The notes beneath the pieces are model-generated. The model had not been told where the DNA came from. It saw only the letters and a program-made list of their open reading frames with translations, and did no database searches. The position numbers and the translations under genes are program-made. DNA of 64,000 bases from NCBI GenBank assembly GCA_950022295.1, contig OX465599.1, forward strand, positions 290,615,501 to 290,679,500, read 5' to 3'. This DNA comes from Bromus sterilis. Lineage: Eukaryota; Streptophyta; Magnoliopsida; Poales; Poaceae. Of the stretch, positions 22,997 through 33,548 are shown one piece after another; the first letter of the stretch is position 1; each line of letters begins with the position of its first letter.

Positions 22997-25900
22997 TGTA
23001 ATAGCCCAGATTTCACAAAAATAAAAAAAATTGTTTTCGGTGTGAATTGTTTGATTGTCTGATTTGTTTGCGGTGTTTGCATCCCCGATCTATCGATCGG
23101 CGATTATTTCCCCCCCCCCCTCTTATCTCATACCGGACGGAGACCGACCCTTGCCACCCTGACACTCGACCTTTGCGACGCCGGGTTTACCCGACCACCA
23201 TCGCAAAAACCCGCACAAGACCAGCCGCAGCCAACGGAACCAAAAACCCCGTTTAATAAGTAAACGGGATATTTTTATAGCGCGTCGGAAAGTGTTCTCG
23301 GAACGGTTCCCGCGCTAGGTGAACGCCGCCGGCTCGACGCGCTGATCGCGCAGATCGAAGTTTTACCGGAATCAGAGGTCCTGTGGACCCCCGGCGGTCA
23401 GGAACATAAACACCGCGCGCGTGAGAGAAAAACCGGGGATGTTTTTACAAATTGCCAACCACCTGGGCTATATAAAGACCACCACTCTCCCACCCCTTTT
23501 TAGGGTTTCCCTAGAAAAAAATTGCAGCCACCCCCTCACAATTGCCCCAAAAATACCCCATTTTCGTCCTTTTGCTAGCCATCAGATCTGGACCGTCAGA
23601 TCGCCCGATCTGACGGACAGGAAGCCGCCACGTCACCAGTTGGGTTCCCGAGCCTCCACGCTCGTGCGCCTCCCGAGGTCCTCGTCCGAGCCGCCATCGC
23701 GCCCGCGCCGCCTCCCGCTCCGGATGGCGAGCCGAGCCGTCGTGGCAACGCTGGCGAGCCCCGCGCAGGTCACCTCCCCTCTCCCCTCGCGCCCTCCTCT
23801 TCTCCCTTTCTTCTTCTTGCTCTAATCCTTCTCTCCCCACGCTTCAACGCCATGGAAAGGGAGCCACCAGGGATGCCGCCTCCATGGACGCCTCAAGGGG
23901 CTTGCTAGCCGCCGTGGATGCCCCGGATCCAGCGAGAAGCCGCCTAGATACGGCAACCCGAGCCGCCGCGCGCCTCCCCATGCCCTCCGCGGACCAGCCA
24001 CGGCCGCTCCTCTCGGCGGGAGGAGGAGGAGGACGATCGTCCCGTCCCGCTCTCCCAGCGCCTGTGGGCCAGCCTCGCCCAGGCGTCCCAGCTCCCTCAC
24101 GACCGCGGCCCAAGGCCTGCAACCGCACGCCAGCCCGCGCGCCTCCTGCTGCCTAGGGCGAGATCTGGCTAAGCTCCGCGGCCTCCTCTCCATGGGCCGA
24201 GCCCACTGGGTGAGCAACGCCCCCTTTTTTTTCTTCACTGTTGGGTTGGCGCAGTAGCTAGGTAGCGCCCGTGGGCGTCTTTTATTATCTTGTGCTCGCT
24301 TCTGTTGAGGCCCGGTTCTAATAGATTCGGCCCGTTGCTTTGTTTTTTTTCCCTGGGCAGTTTAATTTGGCAGATTGTATTATTTTCTCGCGGTAGCTAT
24401 ATCTTTATAACGGTAGCTCGGATCGCAACGCTTTAAACATGAAACTTGACTAGAATTTCTTGTAGATTGTGTTTATGCTGCTCTTGCTTGCTCATAGCAA
24501 ATAATAAAATATTGTTTAGGGCAGAACAGTACCAAATGCAAATAATTATCGTGGGGTCCGCAATAGTTTGCCATGTATAGGTTTTACCCCCCCCCCACTT
24601 AAAGTGACTAGATTAGATAGTTTATTTTATGCTTCACCTCATGCCATGATTGTGTGTTATGCCATGCTTGAGTGGGATGCCGTGTTAACAACCTTTGCTC
24701 ATCTTGTGTAGCTAAACAACTTGAATCCTTCTAAACGTGCGGTAACATCGTGTGTGACGAGTACCTCACTTTACCTGTTAGTAACCGCTCTCGACGGTAG
24801 GTGCCATGTCTCGTGTTGCCTTCTTGTTGATGCTTGCTCGTGATTGCTTCGTAATAATAGATGCTTGCTCGTTGATGGCTTTCCAGTGTTTACTGTCTTG
24901 TGTGCTTCCGCGGGTACCTCTCGGAGACGATGCGAGATTGCGATCGGCTACACCTTCGGAACCCGACTTATCAATAGGCAAGGACTATACATTACTTATG
25001 ATCCATTCTATTTCAACCAGCGGTTTGCATGCTAGTCTATGTTAGGTTCGATCTTTGATCCTACCACATGTTTATAGCCTCTTTCAAACCGATACAGCCA
25101 TGTCCCCTCCCAGCAAACCTTGTACTGTTATGCTACTATTGCTCGTTGCTCAGCCCCTGCTTAGTATGCATGCTTAGGATGCTACGATGTTACCCTATTA
25201 CTCCTTGGTTTTGGCTATCACATTATTATATTGTTGTTGATGACATGATTATTATAAATGTTGACTATACTCGACGAAGGATGGAAGGTCTAGGCTATCC
25301 CGCCCCGACGCTTTGTTCCATTCGAGTCACCTAGGATCCGAGTTCCGTGTATTGGTTTTAAGACTGAGCGTGCCTAACCGCATGTGGGATGCTATGGGAT
25401 CCCCTTTTATTACCTACCTAGCTTCAAACATTTCTAGTGGTGGCCCAAGCTGATTTTACCATTTGAAACTGTCTGCGTAACTGGTCTGCAGTCAGTTGAT
25501 TTAAAACAACTTGGGCCAGCAGAGACAGAGTTCCTTTGTTGGTCCACACTGGTGAGCTAGGGAAGTCCCCTGTTATATAGGTGAGGCTAACCCCGACCTT
25601 GGCCATATGGAAGAGTCCGATCCGAGAGCGTGGCCGACTTTTGGGTTGGTTGTCGACTCCCCGGGGGCCACCCAGATTTGTTCGTTGCTAGTTAGAGGGA
25701 CCTGTCGTTTCGGATCTCTCGGAACTAAATCATAAAATGGTTGCCTGTGATGGGTAGCAAGTGAGAGAGATGGGCGTGCGAGCGGAGCCTTGTAATGGGC
25801 AGCTGGTACACCCCTGCAGGGTTAAATCTTTTCGAGAAGCCGTGTCCACGGTTATGGACGACTTGAGACCTACTCCTTGTTCATAGACAACAACAGCTGA

Positions 25901-26624
25901 GATAATCTTAATATAACTTGATCAACGTGTGTGTGCCTTGACTGCTTTTTCTCCGTCGGGATAAGAAGAGGAGGACAAGGATAGGATAGTTGTTATGTTT
26001 GCGTAGTAGTTGATAGCAAGGCTTGTTGGAGGCGATTCCTCATCGAATGCTTGGCTTCTTATCTTACTCTCTAGATCGTTAGCCACTTCATAAATGCTAG
26101 TGCGGTAGCAACCTCACCACTTACCCCATCCTTACCGTAAACTACTAGTTGTCCTAGAATGACGAGTGATGAAGTCCTTGCTGGGTCAGTTGACCACTAC
26201 AGTTGGATGCTGAATACTTCTGTACTCATGATACTACCCCCAAACTCTTTTCAGGGTTCTGATCGACGACAGGTATGGTGATCGACGTTTCACATGGAGA
26301 CTCGACGCCGACTAGTTAGGCCGATCCCGGCGGAGGGCCTGGACCCGTGTGGTTATGGGGATCGATGATTTTCTCTTTGCCACTAGGCATTTGCTTGTAG
26401 TCTGTACCCAGACATGTACCTTCCGCTGATGTATTGTATTTAAGGCAGTTGTATGCCGATTGTATGAGATGTTGTATCCTTGTATCTGTAATGTTGTGAT
26501 ATCATGTTGGAAATCCGGGGCATATGGCTATGTCATATGTCGCGGTGGGACCGATGTGTGCTTCGTCCCCGGATCTGGATGGAAACATCTAGATCTAGAA
26601 CAGTACCGCATATCGGGCCTTATA
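22997..26624 (+). repeat. Solo LTR VI (3.63 kb)
   Basis: It starts TGTAATAGCCC and ends CCTTATA (probably a mutated CCTTACA), with perfect 5-bp target duplications and no internal region, so it is a solo LTR left by LTR-LTR recombination. A clear TATA box (gcTATATAAAgacc) lies near 23469. It is followed by a GC-rich block (23560-24210) ending in a GTGAGC donor at 24210. From 24240 to 26624 no gene is supported. It is a different gypsy family from I/III/IV, and its lineage is not determinable from the LTR alone. Confidence 0.8.
23466..23476 (+). promoter_or_regulatory. TATA box of solo LTR VI
   Basis: GGCTATATAAAGACC is the best TATA match in the window and sits before the GC-rich leader block. 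Transcription would start roughly 30 bp downstream. Confidence 0.5.
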
Positions 26625-26629
26625 GATGC

Positions 26630-27251
26630 ACCCCCACTAGTTCCCTTGGAGAGCTTTTAGCTCACATGTGCATCCGTTGCATGGCAATCCCTACTCCTCA
26701 CATCATATCTATCATTTGGCATTCTCTCGCCTATGATTGTCCTCATTGATGTGAGCCTTTCACACCTTTTTTGTCTTCCTCCTCTACCTTCTTTCTATTT
26801 CGCCTTTTAGGTATCAACTTTTTTGCTCACGCTCATCCATTCCATGAGTGCTCAAAATATCGAAAGGGAGTGGATCAAATTGACTTGTACCTGACTAGTG
26901 GTCTGGGGACGAGTCCAGATAAGAATCTAAAGGAGACTAAGTGTGAAACTTTAGTAGATAGTGGTTCTCAACAATTATTTTTTATCTCGTATTCCCTATC
27001 CCCTTTCTTGCACGCAAACACCATCTGGAGACATTCGAGTCACGGTCAGCAAGAGCTCTTGCACCTTTTGTTCTTTTGTTACTTGTGTCAATGCTAATAT
27101 AGACTCTTGCTTGTTAAGACTTGAATTGAATTGCATGCTTTGATTGCTTTACTTAAAAGTCTTTATATGGTTGTGTGGCATGTCACCACGGAAATTATGC
27201 TTGTTATCATTTCCCTACTCGAGGAAGAGCAGGAATTAAGCTGGGGAATGT
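26630..27251 (+). other. Non-coding 3' tail of element V, second part, with polypurine tract
   Basis: The tail of V continues after the solo LTR and contains no supportable ORF. It ends in the purine-rich run aattaagctggggaatgt (27234-27251) directly before the LTR. Confidence 0.6.
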
Positions 27252-28904
27252 TGATACGTCCCAAACGTATCTATAATTTCTGCTTGCTCCATGCATGTTT
27301 TTTGTGACTTTGCCATGTTTTGCTTGAACTTTCATACACTTTTTATCATATTTGGACTAACCTATTAACTCAGTGCACCCAGTTGCCAGTTCCTGTTTTT
27401 CTGTTGTTTTTGTATTTCAGGTTTTCCGGCCATTAAAAGTGCCCTATAAATCCCGGAAAAATTATATAAAAAATCAGCGTCACGGAAGCTTCCGGAATAA
27501 CCAAGGTATGGCAGGAGGGCCACCACCGGGGGCCCAAGAGGGTCCCTGGCGCGGCCCCACCCTAGGTCGCGCCAGGAGGCCTCCTGGCTTCCTGGTGGCC
27601 CTCCTCGGTGCCCCCTTCGCCTATATATCCCCCCGTGCCGGAAACCCCTAATATCGATCTGCTATTCCCGTTCTCCTCTTTGTTCCGCCGCCGCCGCCAT
27701 TTCAAGATTGGGGCTGCCAGGAGAAGCTGCCTCGGCAACCTGCCGGAAGGAGGAATCCCCTCCGGGAGACCATCCATCGCCATGGACGCCTCCCAGATGT
27801 GTCGTGAGTAGTCCCCCTTGGACCATGGGTCCGTGACCAGTAGCTATGTGATGTTCTCCTCCCCTCTTTGTGCTTCCACTTTTGAGACCTCGTGAACTGC
27901 CTCACATGATCGAGGCACTTTTGTAGTTTTCTATGTTGTTATGCTGAGTTTGCTGAGATCTGATGGATTATGAGATTATGTTCAGATTGTGATGAGTAAT
28001 ATATTTGGTTCTCTTTTATATTTGTGTTCTTTAGTAAATTCTTGCATGTTCTCTGTTGCTGTATTTTTCTTTGGCCAAGTGATTTGTTGCAACTCCAAGA
28101 GGGAGCGTTATGCTTGATTGTGGGTTCAGGCCCTTGATGTCTAGCTTGAGTGACAGAAACATGAGACTAGGGGATGTGTTGTTGTCACCAGGGATAAAAC
28201 AACGATGCTTGTACTTGCGGGGGCAAGGATTGTTTACTTTACGCATGGTTCTTTTAATGCAGTTGTCTGTTGCTTTGAGTTTACACTTTGGGTGGGATTC
28301 GCAACTTAATACCAGCGAGATGTTCTGGATAGATATCTCAAGGTGGATGATTCGTAGTAGATGCAGATGGATTTCGTTCTACTTAACTTGGCGTACTGCC
28401 CATTGCTTTTGAGCATCTTCCTTTCTTTTGTAGCATAGTTAGCATTGCGGTGCGTTTATAATCCTGTCAATTGCCCAGTTGTGATTTGTTTACCTCGCTA
28501 GCACTTTTATCGTATTTTGGGAGAGAGACATCACTAGTGAACATCATGGGACCCCGGTCCATATTCACATCATTGTTTATACTTTCAATTTACTTTCAGC
28601 TCTTACTTTCAGTTGCCACTATTATTATATCTTGCGTTGATCCTTTGTAAACAGCAAGGCCGGAGGAATTGACAACTCCTCTGTACTAGTTGGGAGCAAA
28701 GTTATTTGTTGTGTGTGCAGGTCCAGGCGAAGTTAGCAACTGCGGCACCACTGTTCACTTTACCACCTTCTTGTATCTCTGCAAGTCCTACGGGAGACAA
28801 ACTCTATCCTCTACATAGGGGAAATTCTGCTGCTATGCTACATCTCACCATCCATTTGGGGTAACCAACGAGGAGCGAGAGAAGTATCTTCCTTGCTAGC
28901 ATCA
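27252..28904 (+). repeat. 3' LTR of element V (1.65 kb)
   Basis: It starts TGATACGTCCC and ends TAGCATCA. A GC hairpin at 27548-27573 is followed by a TATA box at 27621-27628 (cTATATATcc), the arrangement seen in LTRs II and B. No gene lies inside it. The next five bases (28905-28909, CATGG) would be one target duplication, but the other copy is lost. Confidence 0.8.
27548..27573 (+). repeat. GC hairpin in LTR V
   Basis: GGCGCGGCC and GGTCGCGCC pair over 9 bp around an 8-nt loop. The single C-to-T change gives a G-U pair in RNA. Confidence 0.65.
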
Positions 28905-29370
28905 CATGGTCGGGAGCTCCTCCCGTAAGCGCCCGCGCGGGGCTGCTCGCCGCGCGCCACACCTGCCGCCGTGCGCTGCGCTGCTCCTCGTCATGTCGTC
29001 GTGCTCGCGCCCCCGCCCCTCCTCGCCACGCCGGTCCGACTGCCGCCCCCCAAGCCGCTTCTCCTGACCATGGCCTCCGGAGCTCCCTGCTCTCGTGCCT
29101 GACCGAGCTGCAGGCAGCCATGGACACCGCTGTCCACGCCAGGCTCCCCGTGCGCCTCCCTTGCCACCTTCACGCGCTGGCCGCGCTCGGCCGTGGCCGG
29201 CTGCCCACGCCTGTGGCCTCCCCGTCCTTCCCCCGTCGCTGCGCTGTAATCCTCCGCGCCCGTACTGAGTTTCTTCAGAGTTTGGACACTAGGCCATTCT
29301 TCAGATTCGTTAGATTCAGTGTAGTGAAATATCTATTATCTATATAGTTTCAGTGTTGAGTTATGTCAAC

Positions 29371-29446
29371 ATTAGTCAGTTGGTACAGTGGTGTATGCTC
29401 TAGGTTTGCATTTCTGAGATGCTGGGTTCGAGTCCCCTATAGGACA
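29371..29446 (+). other. tRNA-like segment (pol III A and B boxes) in LTR VII
   Basis: TAGTCAGTTGGT (from 29373) resembles a tRNA A box and D arm. GGTTCGAGTCC (29425-29435) is an exact B box about 40 bp downstream. A clean cloverleaf with paired acceptor ends is not visible, so this is not called a tRNA gene. It may be a SINE remnant or a tRNA-derived segment captured by an LTR. Confidence 0.4.
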
Positions 29447-30785
29447 TATTAAACTCTCTCTTTTGTTCCTTTGTTTTGCACCATGCATGTGACAGATTGG
29501 CCCATGCCCTGTTAAACCAGAGCCAATTAAATTAAATTGTGAGCTAATTGTCACTTACATGTGGGACCAGTGCTCAGATAATTAACGGTGATTAAAACAG
29601 ATGGAGATAATCCCCTAAGTGCATGACAGGTGGGCCTTGGCCTTAGTTTAAATTAATTAAACTAATAGGTGTCTCTGTTAGAATTATTGATGGGCCCCAC
29701 ACTAGTTAAAACAATTAAATTGATTTTATTAAAATTCAGTGTATGACACGTGGGTCCAGTGACCTGTTTAAAAATACAAATAATTGTTTTATTTGTCCAG
29801 TGAATGACACATGGGACCCCCTGGTCAGTTTGACCAGTCAAAGGCCTCAGGCAATGACAGGATGGCCCCACATGTCAGGTTGACTTGGTCAATAGTACTA
29901 TTTTGGATAATGTTATTTAAATAATAAAGAAATTCTAGGAATTCTTTTAAAATGATTTAAACTTTAGAATTAATATCTTTTAATCCGTAGCTCAGATGGA
30001 AAAACTTTATACATTAAAATTGATCAGAAAAATACAATGAATAAGAATACTCTATCCATAACCCCACCACACCCCTCAAACATACCGCACACAAGACATT
30101 GCCCCTCCGTTTGTACTGTCCGGTAATCACCCGGAGCCGGGTAAACATCCGGTTAAATTCTTGTTTCGTTTGCAACGTGTAGCACTATGTTAGTTCACCC
30201 CTAGTATAACGTATTGCCATGTATTCAATTTGTATTGCTAATTTTTTTTCCGTGTATTTATTGTTTTCCCCCTCTCTTATTGTCTGGTAGTCCCGATGAC
30301 CGATGACGATGCCCCCTGTGATCGACTACGTCGTCGACGATCGTATCCCTACCGTCGAGCTTCCAGGCAAGCAGAGCCATTTTCCTTCCACAGATATCGC
30401 CTATCTTTCCGTACTTTCTTGCACTAGGAATTGCTGCTGCTGCTACGTTGCTTACCTATTCAATTGCATAGCCTTTCTTTGTCGCCCCTTGATGTACCTT
30501 CCTTTATACTATGCTGCCTATAAATATATATATTATTCAGCAGGGAGCCCTCGCTTAGTTAGTCAACTAGGATTAGATAGCGGGCCGTGATCACTTTGTG
30601 GAGTGAACGCGGAAACAAAATATATATAACTGCACAGGTACGGTACAATGCAGACATCGTCTAAGGCCCTAGGGTCCTAAACAACGATTGTCCTTAAGGT
30701 AAGAGTCGGGCGACCCAACGGTGTCCGCGAGCGGTATTGCATTGGGAAAAACCGGGAGGGTACGACCGACGTTACTGACGTGCTT

Positions 30786-30790
30786 GGACC
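30786..30790 (+). other. Target duplication of element A (GGACC/GGCCC)
   Basis: GGACC here and GGCCC at 62083-62087 flank element A. The uninterrupted relative in element C reads GGCCC, so the left copy has one mutation. Confidence 0.65.
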
Positions 30791-31780
30791 TGTTGACACC
30801 GGTTTTTGGAACGACAATAAACATATATAATATGACCTCAAATGAAGAAGTGCTCTACATGAAAAAGTTTTTTATTGTCGAGGTGAACAACTTTGTAGTT
30901 CGAGCCGTTTCCATCTGATTCCATCTCAAAGGTCGAAACTATGTTTGAAGCGATAAGACCCTGACATTCGAGGTACTATTATACCAATTAGGCCTTCAAT
31001 ACATCCTCAAATGGGAAAAGGTTCTACATAGGCCAGCTTTTTCTCGTCGAATCGGTCGATTTTGATATTTGAAGCGCCCAATTCTGACACCGTATGAAGA
31101 AGTTATGGCCAAAATAGTGCAATGCTGAAAAACTAGGTCGGACTGTCCGAGGTGGAAACCGGACCTTCCGAGCTAAGGTCGGACCGTCCGACTTCAAAGC
31201 CGGACCGTCCGACATGAGGACCCCGATTACAGAAAGATTTGACCTTCAGCTTGGACCGTCCGACCTTGACACCGGACTGTCCGACCCTGTAGTCCGGACC
31301 GTCCGGGATAAATTCCGGACGTCCGACCCCCCGATCCGGGTCCGAGTTTGGACGAGATTTTGGCTGTTTTGACGCAGATTGGAGTCCATATCTTGCACGG
31401 GAAGTCCAACCCCCTCATAAATAGATGAGGTGACGGCCGATTGAAAAAACACACAATCGATATTCATCTAAACACATATACTTTACTCGTATCTTTTTAT
31501 TTTTCGTTACCCATGGCCGAGCCTTAGCAACCCTAGGGTTTGGTTCATTTTTGTCATTTTGCGCTGAAAATCGGTCGACTCTCCTCCCCGAAATTGAGCA
31601 ACCCTTTGTTGCTTTGCTCGTAAAGCATTCGTCTGTCTTCTCCAAAATTGAAGAAACCTTTGTTGATTTGCTCGTAAATCATCTGTTCTTCGTAACGAAA
31701 AACGAAGTGGCGACTCCCTTACTCTAAACAATTGCGGGGGTGCAAGTCTTGTGTTGCATTGAACAAATTCTTCATCAACA
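30791..31780 (+). repeat. 5' LTR of element A (990 bp)
   Basis: It starts TGTTGACACC and ends CATCAACA. A palindromic repeat array (31136-31330) lies upstream of a TATA-like ATAAATA (31417-31423). The sequence after the LTR (ggcgagtccgctggcgacc, near 31787) is where the primer site should be; the tRNA is not identified. No gene is supported inside. Confidence 0.8.
31136..31330 (+). repeat. Palindromic TCGGACCGTCCGA array, 5' LTR of A
   Basis: About eight copies of the odd palindrome TCGGAC-C-GTCCGA, or one-base variants, in 195 bp, just upstream of the LTR TATA box. One 42-bp unit present here is missing from the 3' LTR. Confidence 0.8.
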
Positions 31781-31934
31781 CAAATAGGCGAGTCCGCTGG
31801 CGACCGAGAATGCCGAGTAATTCCAATCTAATCGGCGACAAGAAGTTCAAGGACGAGGTTGAGTTACATCTAACTCGGACGAAGAAGAACCTACACCCCG
31901 GAGCGCATCAAGAGGTGGCGATCTTCACGGTATC

Positions 31935-33548
31935 ATGAATCCCCAATTTTCTTACGTAGATTCAGATTACTCTTGTGCTATTGTTGCTAGATCTAGTGAT
32001 ATGTGTGTTGTATCGACTAACCCTAATTCTTACTATATGCAAGAGTCAGTACAACATGATTTGCATGCTTCGGCTAACCCTAGTTCTTACTATGGGCAAG
32101 GGTCGATGCATAATAATCCATATGATTCAACTTTTTCTAGCAACTTCCAACATGTAGATTTGAATTCTCGTGCATCGGTTAACCGTAGTTCCTACTATTT
32201 GCAAAAGCCGATGGACAACATGGTGAATTCGTTCAATCAATATGAGACACCCGATCTTAGCAATTTCAATGGCATGCAATCAAGTGTTTCATCTCCATAT
32301 CCATCGGCTCGTTGTTCGCCATATGTGTCTTCACCTCCAAACATGCCGATGGATAGAGAAGTTGGCCACATTCCTACTAGATATTTGGGAAATTACCCTC
32401 CACCATCATATGCTGCACCTTATGCTACTAACTTTTTAGCACGATGTGCAACTAATGTGCTTTCATCTAGTACTGCAGCCTATGGTACGTCCCTTGTACA
32501 ATTGCAAATTGTTGGCAACACCTCAATGCCAAAAGAAATAAAGAGCATTGGGGGGCATCCTATTATAGGAACAAAAGAGTGGTGGGATAATCTGGAGAAA
32601 GATTTTATCACTGGCATGAAGAATATTATCTACCAAGAGCTAGTAGAGAAGCCCCATGATGCTGCCACAATAAGGCAAAAAGAAATAGATGAGCAACATA
32701 AGGAAAATAATAGCATCATCAAGAGGGCAGATATACCATCGAGTAGTTCCAACCCGAAAATAGAAGCGCAGAGTGGTTCTGATTCAGAAACATCTGTACA
32801 AAGTTGTTCCAACTCGGACGCAACAGCACCGAGTTGCTCCAACTCGGAAGTAACATCACCGAGTTGCTCAAACTCGGAAGCAACAGTACCGATTTGTTCT
32901 CACTCGGAGACAACAGTACCGAGCTGCTCTAACTAGGAAGCAACAATACCGAGTTGTGACTCGGAGACCGCAGCACGAAGTTGTTTCAAATCAGATACAA
33001 AAGTATCAAGTTTCTCCAAGTCAGAGACAGAAGCACCGAGCTATTTCAACTCGGAGATCATAGCACCGAGTAGTTCTAACTCAGAAACAGATGCACCAAG
33101 TTGCTCCAAATCGGAGATAATAGCACAGGGTTATTCCAACTCGGAAAATAAGGCACAGAGATTCTCCAACTCGGGGATAACAGCACCGAGTTGGTCCAAC
33201 TCGAAAGCAACAGTACCGAGTTGTAAATCGGAAACAACAGAAAACCGAGTTACTCCAGCTCGTAAACAAGAGCGTGCCGAGTTACTCTTGACTCAGAAAC
33301 ATGCACATCAGCACTCAGGTGACTTGTCTACTCCTTACTGCAGCAACCATGTGGAGCCTTCCGAGTTAGATATACAAAAGAAAGGAACCCTACAAGTATA
33401 CCAAGACAATGTTGACTCGATTATTACAAACGAGTTTGCTAATGAAGCTGAGTCAGCCGTATGTGAATTTTTTGAATACCAGGGAGTTTTCGTGCTACCC
33501 TCTGAGTTTCGTTCCAAGGATGATGGGTATCAAAACAGAAAAACTTGA
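31935..33548 (+). pseudogene. Element A first ORF: Ser/Asn/Tyr-rich protein with 10-residue repeats
   Basis: A frame of 538 codons broken by a single TAG at 32934-32936. I do not recognise the protein. Residues 1-130 are rich in Asn, Ser and Tyr with repeated SSYY/NSYY motifs spaced about 20-45 residues apart. A central segment (GTKEWWDN, about residue 213) may be gag-like. From about residue 270 comes an array of about 17 ten-residue units of the type APSCSNSEAT, encoded by the minisatellite at 32745-33262, and then a non-repetitive acidic tail. The stop falls inside the array (TCG to TAG). The next coding stretch overlaps in another frame at 33545. The position after the 5' LTR suggests a gag-like role, without proof. 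Confidence 0.5.
32745..33262 (+). repeat. Coding 30-bp hairpin minisatellite
   Basis: About 17 degenerate units of 30 bp. A typical unit carries CCGAGTT-GCTCC-AACTCGG, a 7-bp stem with a 5-nt loop. Unit length is a multiple of three and the frame stays open across the array apart from one stop, so the DNA is at once a hairpin array and a peptide repeat. Confidence 0.8.

Larger units (their letters stand above)
20086..28904 (+). mobile_element. Element V: Athila-like gypsy, protease to 3' LTR
   Basis: An Athila-type protease segment, a long AT-rich non-coding tail and a 3' LTR of the TGATACGTC class, all on the plus strand. RT and integrase are absent, so the copy is either a non-autonomous derivative or internally deleted. 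Its 5' part is lost at the junction with copy IV. A solo LTR (22997-26624) has inserted in its tail. Confidence 0.75.
28905..30790 (+). repeat. Old chromovirus LTR VII, left part
   Basis: From about 29500 on this matches the reverse complement of the element C LTR: the AT-rich block with 'tcttttaatccgta', the block near 30300-30420 and the block 30590-30790. The GC-rich start (28905-29270) has the character of the leader block of these LTRs. It breaks at 30790 and resumes at 62083, so element A inserted into it. Divergence from the C LTR is high, with several indels. No gene is supported. Confidence 0.7.

Noticed and set aside
29371..29446. Functional tRNA gene
   Set aside because: No convincing acceptor stem or anticodon arm; only the internal promoter-like boxes are clear, so it is listed as tRNA-like.
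32745..33262. Repeat array considered as a CRISPR-like array
   Set aside because: Units are contiguous 30-bp repeats without unique spacers, in a plant genome and inside an ORF.
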